From NCBI GenBank assembly GCA_963921825.1, contig OY997588.1, positions 83,829,043 to 83,893,042 of the forward strand: a DNA stretch of 64,000 nt, written 5' to 3'. The stretch is from Erodium maritimum (lineage: Eukaryota > Streptophyta > Magnoliopsida > Geraniales > Geraniaceae). The first letter of the stretch is position 1. Each line of letters begins with the position of its first letter. The notes under the pieces are model-generated. The model saw only the letters and a program-made list of their open reading frames with translations, was not told the DNA's origin and did not search any database. Below are positions 33,513 through 43,609 of this stretch, one piece after another. The translations under genes and the position numbers were made by a program.

Positions 33513-33746
33513 ATGGCAAATTCAGCGAACACTAATAGTTTGTCATTAAAAACCATTCTTGACAGGGTCAAGCTAAATGGGACAAACTATTTGGACTGGT
33601 ACAGAATTTTGAGGATAGTCCTCAAGTCTGAACGCAAAGAATATGTCCTTGACAAGGCTGTCTCTAAGACCATATCAGAGTTACATGAAGTGTTATTAAT
33701 TGCTGAGAAGAATATATCAGGGATCTGGGATCCAAGGATATTCTGA
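33513..33746 (+). pseudogene. gag: Copia-2 gag N-terminal remnant
   Basis: A 77-codon frame, MANSANTNSLSLKTILDRVK then LNGTNYLDWYRILRIVLKSE: the start of a plant copia gag. It ends soon after KTISELHEVLL, with the bulk of capsid deleted, and the zinc-knuckle portion continues in another frame. The same truncation exists in copia-1 (8791-9024) and copia-3 (40708-40941), so it was inherited. Confidence 0.88.
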
Positions 33747-34135
33747 TGGTCAACAAGGGAATTGGAAGTGGCAAGGGCGGGGCCCATGCGCACTTGGCAG
33801 GAAAGATGAGACACATGAGAATGTCTGCTTCTACTGCCAACAGCCTGGTCATTGGAACCGGGATTATAGGAAGTTCACGGCTGATCTGAAGAAGGGCAGT
33901 GGGACTGCGCCTTCATCAAATAGCCTGGATGATCTGAAGAAGGACAGTAGGACTGCGCCTTCATCAGGAAACCTGGATGATCTAAGGAAGGGCGGTGGGA
34001 CCGTGCCTTTATCCGGTATTAACTCTATAGAGCTACATCTCTCTACTTCCAAAGATTCATGGGTATTAGATACCAGGACTGAATCTCACACATGCACTTA
34101 TATATGGTGGCTGAAAGTAGGAGAGGTTTGGAAAG
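33747..34135 (+). pseudogene. Copia-2 gag zinc knuckle, 16-codon repeats and protease site
   Basis: In the frame running to 34221: CFYCQQPGHWNRDYR is a CCHC knuckle with the last cysteine changed to tyrosine. It is followed by three 48-bp repeats at 33883-34017 (DLKKGSGTAPSS-type), then SWVLDTRTESHTCT. The last matches the aspartic protease site, but D-T-R replaces D-T-G, so it should be inactive. The frame is then lost before the integrase region. Confidence 0.82.
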
Positions 34136-34141
34136 CACGAA

Positions 34142-34615
34142 GTGGACCTCAGAGTTGTGGCAACTGCTGTAGGATCCATGAGTCTTGCTTTGCCAAGAGG
34201 CCTTGTCTTAGTACTGTATAATGTATATTGCATACCTACTTTTAGTAGGAATATTATATCTGTATCCGTGTTTGACAAGGAAGGATATAATGTTAATATT
34301 GGAAATGGAGTTTTCAATGTTCTATGCAATGATATGTTTTATACCAGTACTGACATGGTTGGAGGATTGTACATATTAGATATGGGTAACAATGCCTCAA
34401 GTTCTATATATTCCGTTAATACCAAGAGGTCTAAATCCAACGATTTAAACCTAACTCTGTTATGGTACTGTCATTTGGGTCGCATAAACAAGAAGCGCCT
34501 ATCAGCACTTCAGAAGTGCGGGCTTTCAGGTTCATTCGAATTCCATTCGATAGATAGGTGCAAGGTTTGTTTGATGGGCAAAATGACTAAAGTGCCCTTT
34601 TATCGATCGCGATGA
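34142..34615 (+). pseudogene. Copia-2 protease end and GAG-pre-integrase domain
   Basis: This 157-codon frame runs from the protease-integrase linker (LYNVYCIPTFSRNIISV) through LLWYCHLGRINKKRLSAL to CKVCLMGKMTK, the HHCC-type zinc-binding part of integrase. A one-base change near 34600 (PFYRSR, then stop) breaks it from the core at 34632. Confidence 0.85.
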
Positions 34616-34631
34616 AAGGGCGGGTGAATTA

Positions 34632-34931
34632 TTGGGGCTGATACACTCGAATGTGTGTAGACCAATAAGTTCACTTGCCAGGAGGGGTTTTAGCTACTTT
34701 ATCACATTTACTGATGATTACAGCAAATATGGTTATGTCTATTCGCTGAGACATAAGTCTGAAGCTTTTGATAAATTCAAAGAGTTTAAGACTAAAGTAG
34801 AAAACCAGCTCGACAAAGGTATTAAGGCACTTCGATTGGATCGAGGTGGACTATACTTGACCACAGAGTTATTAGATCATCTAAAAGAGAATGGGATCCT
34901 TTTGGAATGGACTCCTCCTGGGACACTGTAG
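34632..34931 (+). pseudogene. Copia-2 integrase core
   Basis: This 99-codon frame contains LIHSNVCRPISSLARRG: asparagine stands where the first DDE aspartate belongs. YFITFTDDYSKYGYVY and LRLDRGG (second aspartate kept) follow. It stops at 34929; just beyond, GVAKRRNR shows lysine in place of the glutamate. Two of three catalytic residues are thus altered. Confidence 0.85.
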
Positions 34932-35109
34932 ATGAAAGGTGTAGCCAAACGGAGAAATCGGACATTGTTAGACAATGATCCGTTCCATTATTAGTTGGAC
35001 TGATCTCCCAATCTCTTTCTGGGATTATGCTCTAGAGACGACCGCATTCATAGTGAATCGGGCTTCGACGAAGGGTGTGGAAGGGACACCATTTTAAAAA
35101 TGGTACGGG

Positions 35110-35379
35110 ATGATGCCCGCTTTGTCCTTCCTAAAGATTTGTGGTTGCGAGGCTTATGTGAAACATTTGGTTTCGACTAAGCTCGAACCAAGATCTGAGA
35201 TATGCACCTTCATATGGTGTCCCAAAGCAACAAGGGGATACTATTTCTACAATCCCAGTGAGAACATGGTGTTCGTCGCTTGGGGTGGGGTCTTTATGGA
35301 AAAGAAGTTTTGTTTCCAAAGACGTCATTGGAAGGACTGTGCATCTCGAAGAAATTCAGGATGGTACAGATCTGTCTAA
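35110..35379 (+). pseudogene. Copia-2 integrase C-terminal segment
   Basis: LSFLKICGCEAYVKHL, then RGYYFYNPSENMVFVAWGGV and FMEKKF, match the copia integrase C-terminus. It is in a different frame from the core. The gap 34932-35109 holds degraded coding remnants. Confidence 0.82.
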
Positions 35380-35467
35380 ACCAGTTGACAACCCAGTAGA
35401 AAGGAGCCAGAGATTTTCGTAGAGTGAGAACCAATTCCTGTTATAATTCCGGAAGGTCCAAGGCGAT

Positions 35468-36455
35468 TTGAAAGGGTCAATCTTCCACCTCCAAGATATG
35501 GTATCCGGAGGTGACAATGAAGTCATGGTGGATCACGATGATCTAGCCACCTTTCAGGAAGTCGTGGATGGGCCCGACTCTGAGTTATGGCTGGGAGCCA
35601 TGAGGGAGGAAATGCAATCCATGTCGGACAACCGAGTCTGGGAACCGGTTGATCCCATCAATGGTGTGAGGACCATCGGATGCAAATGGATCTTCAAGGT
35701 GAAGATGGACATGGACGGCAACCCTCTGACCTACAAAGCTCAACTGGTGGCGAAAGGTTATAGGCAGATCCAATGGATTGACTATGAGGAAACCTTCTCC
35801 CTAGTGGCTATGGTCAAAATCGATCCAAGTTCTTCTTGACATAACTGCGTATCATAATTACGAGATATGGCAAGTGGATGTCAAAACCGCTTTCCTAAAT
35901 GGAAATTTGACTGAGTACGTTTGTATGTCTCGGCCCAAAGGTTTTGACGATCCGAAGAATAAGGGAAAGATTTATAAGTTGTTGAAATCCATTTATGGAT
36001 TGAAACGAACTTCTCGGAGTTGGATCCTTCGTTTTGATGAAGCTGTAATTGGATTTGGCTTAATCAAGAACGAGGATGAATCTTGCGTTTATAAGAAGGC
36101 TAGTGGGAGCAAGATTACCTTTCTGGTTCTCATTGAAAACAATATCTCAACCTTGCACGAGACTAAAGCTTGGTTGAGGAAGTGTTTTTCAATAAAGGAC
36201 TTAGGCGATGCTTCTTATATCTTATGGATTAAGATATGTAGATATCGCACCAAGAGGGTCTTGGATTTAAGTCAGGGAACCTATGTGAACAAGGCATTGA
36301 GTAGGTTCTTAATGCTCGATTCAAAGAAAGGACTCTTACCCACTAGTCATGGCATTCATCTCAGCAAGACTCAGTGTCCTAAGACACCTGATGAGCTGAA
36401 AAGGATGATGAGAATCTTGTGTGCCTGGGGGCAGGATCAATCATATATGTCATGA
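35468..36455 (+). pseudogene. Copia-2 reverse transcriptase, two frames, YVDD box missing
   Basis: 35468-35839 (frame 2) has SELWLGAMREEMQSM, GCKWIFKVKMDMDG and AQLVAKGYRQ; 35874-36455 (frame 3) has MDVKTAFLNGNL, KSIYGLKRTSRSW, KCFSIKDLGDASYI and LPTSHGIHLSKTQCP. Between KITFLVL and NNISTLHE the frame reads only IE (about 36121-36145), so the YVDD-containing stretch of roughly seven codons is absent. The frame is otherwise intact there, so the loss is a clean in-frame deletion of about 21 nt. Copia-1 and copia-3 share it. Confidence 0.9.
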
Positions 36456-36599
36456 CATGTATGAGACTGGACGTCTCGTAAGCCTTATGTTGTACCAGTA
36501 GACATCAGTCTAACCCGGTGGAAAGATGATGTTGAACTAGTCGTCGAAGGATGAGTAGACGGTAGTTTTCCAAGACAAATCCAGATGACTTTAGAAGTC

Positions 36600-37000
36600 A
36601 GTCAGGATATGTGTTTATGCTTAATGGCAGAGCTTTAGCTGGGAGAGCGTAAAGCAAGATACCATTGCCGAATCTACGACAGGGGCCAAGTACATGGATG
36701 CTATAGAGGCAGCTAAGGAGGCTATGTGGATTTGGAAATTCACGGCAGGGTTGGGTGTAATTAAAAACACGTCCAGCCCGGTGAATCCATTTTGCGACAA
36801 CACAAGGGCCATTGCGCAAGCTAAAAGCCCAGATCGCATAACAAATCCAAACATGTACTACGGCGTATCCACCTAATCAGAGAAATACTGAACTGAGGTG
36901 AAGTGAAGATAACCTATATTGCAATAGATGATAACATAGCCAACCCATTGACTAAGGCAGTGTCGCTGCCTAAACATGTTAGACATGTAAAGTCGATAGG
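36600..37000 (+). pseudogene. Copia-2 RNase H remnant
   Basis: DAIEAAKEAMWIWKF and CDNTRAIAQAKSPDR (in the frame from 36694) mark the RNase H domain; upstream GYVFMLNGRALAG lies in another frame, and an in-frame stop follows YYGVST. Traces of the C-terminal NPLTKA-type motif lie near 36940. The PPT follows. Confidence 0.8.
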
Positions 37001-37028
37001 GGACATATTGGAGTTTAGATTGGAACTA

Positions 37029-37043
37029 GGGCAAGTGGGAGAT
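37029..37043 (+). other. Copia-2 polypurine tract
   Basis: GGGCAAGTGGGAGAT directly before the right LTR. Confidence 0.9.
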
Positions 37044-38730
37044 TGTTAGTCTTAGTGCTCGTAGTTCAATACTAAATGTCCAAATGTATATATCATCGTT
37101 AGCAATAAAATTAAAGCGGCTTTATATTACTTATGTGTTGGAGTAATATATCGATGTGTGCTCTGATCTATGCCCACCATGCGAATAGAACCATAGATCG
37201 AGATAGATCACACTCGATGGGTCCCTAGTCAACAAAGCTTCACTAGAAGCGACTAGTATGAAAGATGGCTCTTTATGGCTTACGTTCTGTTAGTCATTGG
37301 AATGGGATTCCGGAGTCTGATCATAGATATCATGTGGGACATGATATTGGACGACCCGCCCTGAATATGTGCCATAGATTAAGTCATGAACATATTCAGT
37401 GTCGTAGCTTGTCATGTATCCTTAGACCAAGGAGTCTTTGTGATTGCTATGTAGTCAACAACTGAGTTTGACCTGAGCCTAACGTTGTCCGTAACAGGGC
37501 TTCCATAACGGCCAGGATTGGCTTGGGGACGGGCTACATGAGTGACACGAAAGGCGGCTAAGGGATTTATCCCTCATACTGAGGTATGAGAAAGATATCG
37601 GTTCTCGGCCGCTTGATCGAGAGTGACTGAAAGAATAGCATGGCCATGCACATGATACTGGGTATCATATCTTCAGTCATCTCACATATCAAGGAACGGT
37701 GATTGAGAATAATAAGGATGACGGCTCTATGCCTTATCTCAATCAGGATATCGGAGATAAAAGGATAATGACAGGGACGACGGAAAGGTTAGAATCGACA
37801 GGGTCGATTCGCTATGCAGTGTCAGGCAATACTAAAGTCTCGTTAGTTGCCACTTAAATAGGATCAAGTAAAATGGGATTTTACGTTGATCTATTGACAT
37901 GCATAAACCTAAGGGTCACACCGGAGGATGAAACTCATTGACACATTTATGGAGAATGACCAAAAGGGAGTTGTCTCGGGACATGACCAAAACTGGGTTT
38001 TGGGTCATGTGCCCGTAAGTGAATAGGACTTTACGGATCGAGACAAGGCTTGGAGTCTTGGGATTGATCGCGTCGGATAATGTTGGACATTTCCGGTATG
38101 GAAGGCATGGAGGCGATGAGCGAATCACGGGACCTCGTTGGAAATGGTCACGGGCCATGTTCCAAGAGGCCCATGAAAGGCCCATGCAACCAAGGCCCAT
38201 GGAACTAATTAATCAAGTCTTGATTAATTAGTACTAAGTAAGCAAGACAAGGATTAAGGTGTTGGTGATTCACCACCTAACCCAATCTTGTCTTGCCATA
38301 CTTTGTCCTATTTACACCTTACTTGACACCATACTTGTCCCATGCCTTTAGTTGGACAAGTATGGGTTTTGTTATGTTTAAGTCATCTTTTTTCAACATA
38401 ACAAACACAAGACAAGAATAGGAAACACATTTTCTCTCCCTCTTCCATGGCCATTTCGGGTTTGGCTAGTTTCCACCTCCATTTTTGTGTTCTTGAGTCC
38501 TCAAATAGAAGAACTACGTGGCTTTGATTCCCATGTGGATACGTAGGCGTCTTGGAGACTCAAGCCAATCATTCGTTAACCGGTGTTCTTGTTTTGGTAA
38601 GAAATAGTGCTGAATTTTTCTCTTGTGAATCCATTTTTTGTTAGTTGTTTCATGGTTTAATCGTCTCTTGGTTTTCATTGATTTTCCGCTGCGAGTTGGT
38701 TCATCTCCAACCCTACCTCGAGACCCAACA
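37044..38730 (+). repeat. Copia-2 right (3') LTR
   Basis: 1687 bp, no difference from 30270-31956 seen by eye; followed by AATAC, the target duplication. Confidence 0.95.
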
Positions 38731-39148
38731 AATACAAGAACTACGTGGCTTTGATTCCTGTGGTGGATACGTAGGCGTCTTGGAGACTCAAGCCGGTCAT
38801 CTTTTCTTGGTGTTCTTGAACAAATAGAGAAGAAAAGGTGCAGAATTTTCTGCACTGTTTCGTGTCCGACCAGCCATCTTCATGAGCTCGATCGGAGGTT
38901 CATCCAAGGTCCGATGAAGCTTATTTTTGGAGTTAATGTTCTCCACATATTGGTCTTCAAAGGGAACGGTGGAATTTGGATTTCAACGGTTCGTTATTCA
39001 GATAAACGAGCTGAAAGTTGAGTCACTTCATTTATTTCGTTTTGGTCTTGTGTATCTAATCTTTGATAGTTTTTCCTTCCATGGTCTCGGGTTTTATTTG
39101 CTTTCGCTGCGAGTTGGTTCATCTCCAACCCTACCTCGAGACCCTATA
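38731..39148 (+). repeat. Copia-3 left LTR, second part
   Basis: The interrupted LTR resumes with the second AATAC, then AAGAACTACGTGG. It ends GAGACCCTATA, degraded from CCCAACA. The copia-3 PBS TGGTATCAGAGC follows at 39150-39161. Confidence 0.9.
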
Positions 39149-39161
39149 GTGGTATCAGAGC

Positions 39162-40707
39162 CGTGCTAACTTCGGAATGCACAAGACGATGTTCAAAGTT
39201 TCGGTTTTGCTTGAAAGTTTCGCTTTTGGCATGTTGTTTTTCTAAATTGTTTGATAACATGTTTTAAATTCTTGTTTATGGATTTAATGCATGTAAAATG
39301 AATTTTTGAAAATTATTTCATATCTGGAAATTTTGAAAAAAGTTTGATTTTTCGGGTCTCGCGAGCGGCACTCTCAGGGAGCCGAAACCGGGACCGAACG
39401 GGGCTCCGTTGGACGGAGCTAGGCCAAGCATGACCATTAGCTGGTCGATATTCCAAGTCTAAACCGTTTTGTTAGTTATGACGAGTTTGGAACCATCATG
39501 ACGAACTCGAAAATCAAATGCTCAAAAGTTTCATTTTTGAACGGTTTCGATAAACCGAGCATCAAAAAAATTCGAAACTTGGCAATTAATTAAAACCGGA
39601 AAATCACATGATGTTTGATAACATGCTAGTTTGATAACACGATGTGTGATGTGATGTTGGCATGATGTACATAATAGCCCCGAGCTCGATTTAATTATTT
39701 ATCGCTTTTCACGGCCTGCGAGCCGTTAAAGTTAGCGTGTAACTATTATTTCAAGGTGTGGTCGTCGAACCACTTGTTTGTAATATTTATTTATTCCTGA
39801 CCTACGAGTCGTGTATTAAATTGTAATATTTTGCTCAAGACAAAGAAAGGGCGAAAAGGTCATTTGGTGTCTTTTCGGGTGTTGGCATCGGCTTGGAGTC
39901 GATGGAGCTCAGGAAGCTAGTGGGAGTTAGTTTAGGGGGGCTATTATGTGCACATTTATCGCTTTATGCTTGTTTTAGTTTATGCATGATTAATTCTATG
40001 TGTTGTCTTAGAATTGCATGCTTAACTTTATTTACCGAGCATATCACCTCACATGCAAAGATAAAATTGGAATTTTAATCCTTGTTTGTGAGCCCTTAGA
40101 ACCTTCATTACATTAGATGTAGTTGACGGGTTCGAAGGAAGAATTGCATTGGATGTAATTGGAGGCATCAATATATTTGGAATGTATTTGATGTGCTCAT
40201 CGCATCTAGGATGTACCCAAAGTTTTAAACACAACCAGACAAGTAAAAACGGGTCATGTCCGATACCTCCCAATTATCAACACTTTACTACCTCCCCGCC
40301 CTATGGGTGTCGTGCGCCTTAGCGGAGCATCTATGGGAAAGCGGGGTAGTAGGTTGGGACGACATATGTGGGGGTCGTGCGCCTTAGCGGATCACCTACA
40401 TATTGGCGGGTCATAGTTGAAAATTGGTGGACCCGACTACGATTCTCAGCTAGGGTTGAGCTAGGGTATCAGATAGGGTAAGCCGTGTACTTAAGTACAT
40501 ACCCTAGCCAAGATTCACATTGAATGTGATTGGACGGGGTCCTACCTACATAGCTCGATTGAGTGGTGAGCCTTCGTTCAGCTTGATCGAGCGAATCAAG
40601 GATCTTGTTTTAGATTCTAAAGGTATAGAATCAATTGTTGGTGTTAAAGCTTGATCTTCATAAAATTTATTCAGTTTACTGATTGAATTTTATCTGTTGT
40701 AGATCAA
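39162..40707 (+). other. Copia-3 untranslated leader
   Basis: It parallels the copia-2 leader, including the doubled unit with GTCGTGCGCCTTAGCGGA (about 40307 and 40375) and the degraded mini-hairpins near 40143 and 40512. No gene. Confidence 0.75.
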
Positions 40708-40941
40708 ATGACAAATTCAGCGAACATTAATAGTTTGTCATTAAAAACCATTATTGACAGGGTCAAGCTAAATGGGACAAACTATTTAGACTGGTACAGA
40801 ATTTTAAGGTTAGTCCTCAAGTCTGAACGCAAAGAATATGTCCTTGACAAGGCTGTATCTAAGACCATATCAGAGTTACATGAAGTGTCATTAACTGCTG
40901 AGAAGAATATATCAGGGATCTGGGATCCAAGGATATTCTGA
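40708..40941 (+). pseudogene. gag: Copia-3 gag N-terminal remnant
   Basis: 77 codons, MTNSANINSLSLKTIIDRVK, the same truncated gag as in the other two copies. The knuckle region (CFYCQQPGHWNRDY), the 48-bp repeats and the protease site (DTR in place of DTG) follow at about 41020-41285 in other frames. Confidence 0.87.
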
Positions 40942-41336
40942 TGGTCGACAAGGGAATTGCAAGTGGCAAGGGCGGGGCCCATGCGCACTTGGCGGGAAAG
41001 ATGAGACACATAAGAATGTCTGCTTCTACTGCCAACAACCTGGTCATTGGAACCGGGATTACAAGAAGTTCACGGCTGATCTGAAGAAGGGCAATGGGAC
41101 TGCGCCTTCATCAAATAGCCTGGATGATCTAAAGAAGGGCAGTAGGACTGTGCCTTCATCAGGAAACCTCGATGATCTAAGTAAGGGTGGTGAGACCGTG
41201 CCTTCATCCGGTATTAACTCTATATAACTACATCTCCCTACTTCCAAAGATTCATGGGTATTAGATACCAGGACTGAATCTCACACATGCACTAACATAT
41301 AGTGGCTGAAAGTAGGAGAGGTTTGGAAAGCACGAA

Positions 41337-42069
41337 GTGGACCTCAGAGTTGTGGAAACTGCTGTAGGATCCATGAGTCTTGCTTTGCCAAGTGGCCTTG
41401 TCTTTGTATTGTATAATGTATATTGCATACCTACTTTTAGTAGGAATATTATATTTGTATCCGTGTTCGACAAGGAAGGATATAATGTTAATATTGTAAA
41501 TAGAGTTTTCAATGCTGTATGCAATGATATGTTTTATACCAGTACTAACTTGGTTGGAGGATTGTACATATTAGATATGGGTAACAATGCCTCAAGTTCT
41601 ATATATTATGTTAATACCAAGATGTCTAAATCCAACGATTTAAACCTAACTCTGTTATGGCACTGTCATTTGGGCCGCATAAACAAGAAGTGAATATCAG
41701 CACTTCAGAAGTGCGGGCTTTCAGGTCCATTCGAATTCCATTCGATCGATAGGTGCAAGGTTTGTTTGATGGGAAAAATGACTAAAGCGCCCTTTATCGA
41801 TCGCGGTGAAAGGGCGGGTGAATTATTGGGGCTGATACACTCGAATGTGTGTAGACCAATAAGTTCACTTGCTAGGAGGGGTTTTAGCTACTTTATCACA
41901 TTTACTGATGATTACAGTAAATATGGTTATGTCTATTCGGTGAGACATAAGTATGAAGCTTTTGATAAATTCAAAGAGTTTAAGACTAAAGTAGAAAACC
42001 AGCTCAACAAAGGTATTAAGGCACTTCGATTGGATCGAGGTGGAAAATACTTGACCATAGAGTTATGGT
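41337..42069 (+). pseudogene. Copia-3 pre-integrase and integrase core, truncated
   Basis: 41337-41693 covers linker and GAG-pre-integrase to HCHLGRINKK, then a stop. 41766-42069 continues with GKMTKAPFIDRG, LIHSNVCRPI (first catalytic Asp changed to Asn) and LRLDRGGKYLTIEL. At about 42066 the sequence jumps directly to the RT-upstream segment, so the integrase C-terminus and third catalytic residue are deleted (roughly 640 bp missing compared with copia-2). Confidence 0.85.
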
Positions 42070-42995
42070 ATCCGGAGGTGACAATGAAGTCATGGTGGAT
42101 CACGATGATCCAGCCGCCTTTCAAGAAGTCGTGGATGGGCCCGACTCCGAGTTATGGCTGGGAGCCATAAGGGAGGAAATGCAATCCATGTCGGAAAGCC
42201 GAGTCTAGGAACTGGTTGATCCCATCAATGGCGTGAGGACCATCGGATGCAAATGGATCTTCAAGGTGAAGATTGACATGGACGGAAACCCTCTAACCTA
42301 CAAAGCTCAACTGGTGGCGTAAGGTTATAGGCAGATCCAATGAATTGACTAAAAGGAAACCTTCTCCCTAGTGGCTATGGTCAAAATCGATCCGAATTCT
42401 TCTTGACATAACTGCGTATCATAATTACGAGATATGGCAAGTGGATGTCAAAACCGCTTTCGTAAATGGAAATTTGACTGAGTACGTTTGTATGTCTCAG
42501 CCCAAAGGTTTTGACGATCCGAAGAATAAGGGAAAGATTTATAAGTTGTTGAAATCCATTTATGGATTGAAATGAACTTCTCGGAGTTGGAACCTTCGTT
42601 TTGATGAAGCTGTAATTGGATTTGGCTTAATCAAGAACGAGGATGAATCTTGCGTTTATAAGAAGGCTAATGGGAGCAAGATTACCTTTCTGTTTCTCAT
42701 TGAAAACGACATCCCAACCTAGCACGAGACTAAAGCTTGGTTGAGGAAGTGTTTTTCAATAAAGGACTTAGGCGATGCTTCTTATATCTTAGGGATTAAT
42801 ATATGTAGAGATCGCACCAAGAGGGTCTTGGATTTAAGTCAGGGAACCTATGTGAACAAGGCATTGAGTAGGTTCTCAATGCTCGATTCAAAGAAAGGAC
42901 TCTTACCCACTAGTCATGGCATTCATCTCAACAAGACTCAGTGTCCTAAGACACCTGATGAGCTAAAAGGAATGATGCGAATCTCATGCGGCTAG
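42070..42995 (+). pseudogene. Copia-3 reverse transcriptase, multiple stops, YVDD box missing
   Basis: It starts right after the deletion (GGTATCCGGAGGTGACAATG). It keeps WKWIFKV-type, AFVNGNL and KSIYGLK wording but has several stops. At about 42690-42712 it reads FLFLIENDI, with the same missing YVDD stretch. The last readable piece is 42741-42995 (KCFSIKDLGDASYILGI to SHGIHLNKTQCPKTPDE). Confidence 0.85.
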
Positions 42996-43164
42996 GGGCA
43001 GGATCGATCATATATGCCATGACATGTACGAGACCGGACATCTCGTAAGCCTTATGTTGTACCTGTAGACATTAGTCTAACCCGGGGGAAAGATGATGTT
43101 GAACTAGTCGTCGAAGGATGAGTAGACTCTAATTTTCCAAGACAAATCCAGATGACTTTAGAAG

Positions 43165-43465
43165 TCAGTCAGGATATGTGTTTACGCTGAATGATGGAGC
43201 TTTAGCTGGAAAAGCGTAAAGCAAGATACCGTCGTCGAATCTACGACAGAGGCCAAGTACATGGATGCTGCAGAGGCTGCTAAGGAGGCTATGTGGATTT
43301 GGAAATTCACGGCAGGGTTGGGTGTAATTAAAAACTCATCCAGCCCGGTGAATCCATTTTGCGACAACACAAGGGCCATTGCGCAAGCTAAAAGCCCAAA
43401 TCGCATAACAAATCCAAACATGTACTGCGGCATATCCACCTCATCAGAGAAATACTGAAACGAGG
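43165..43465 (+). pseudogene. Copia-3 RNase H remnant
   Basis: MDAAEAAKEAMWIWKFTAGL and CDNTRAIAQAKSPNR in the frame 43261-43458. It is followed by degraded pol end and the PPT. Confidence 0.8.
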
Positions 43466-43609
43466 TGAAGTGAAGATAACCTATATTGCAACAAATGATA
43501 ACATAGCAAACCCTTTGACTAAGGCACTATCGTTGCCTAAACATGTTATACATGTAAAGTCGATGAGGATATATTGGAGTTTAGATTGGAACTAAGGCAA
43601 GTGTGAGAT

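Larger units (their letters stand above)
30270..38730 (+). mobile_element. Copia-2: complete young copia element nested in copia-3 LTR
   Basis: LTRs of 1687 bp each (30270-31956 and 37044-38730) with TG/CA ends. Target duplication AATAC at 30265-30269 and 38731-38735. PBS at 31958-31969, PPT at 37029-37043. I found no difference between the two LTRs by eye, so insertion was very recent. Internal coding blocks are nevertheless frameshifted, and the gag is mostly deleted. Protease, integrase and RT catalytic boxes are altered or missing in the same way as in the other two copies. It must therefore have been copied with proteins supplied by another element. Confidence 0.95.
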
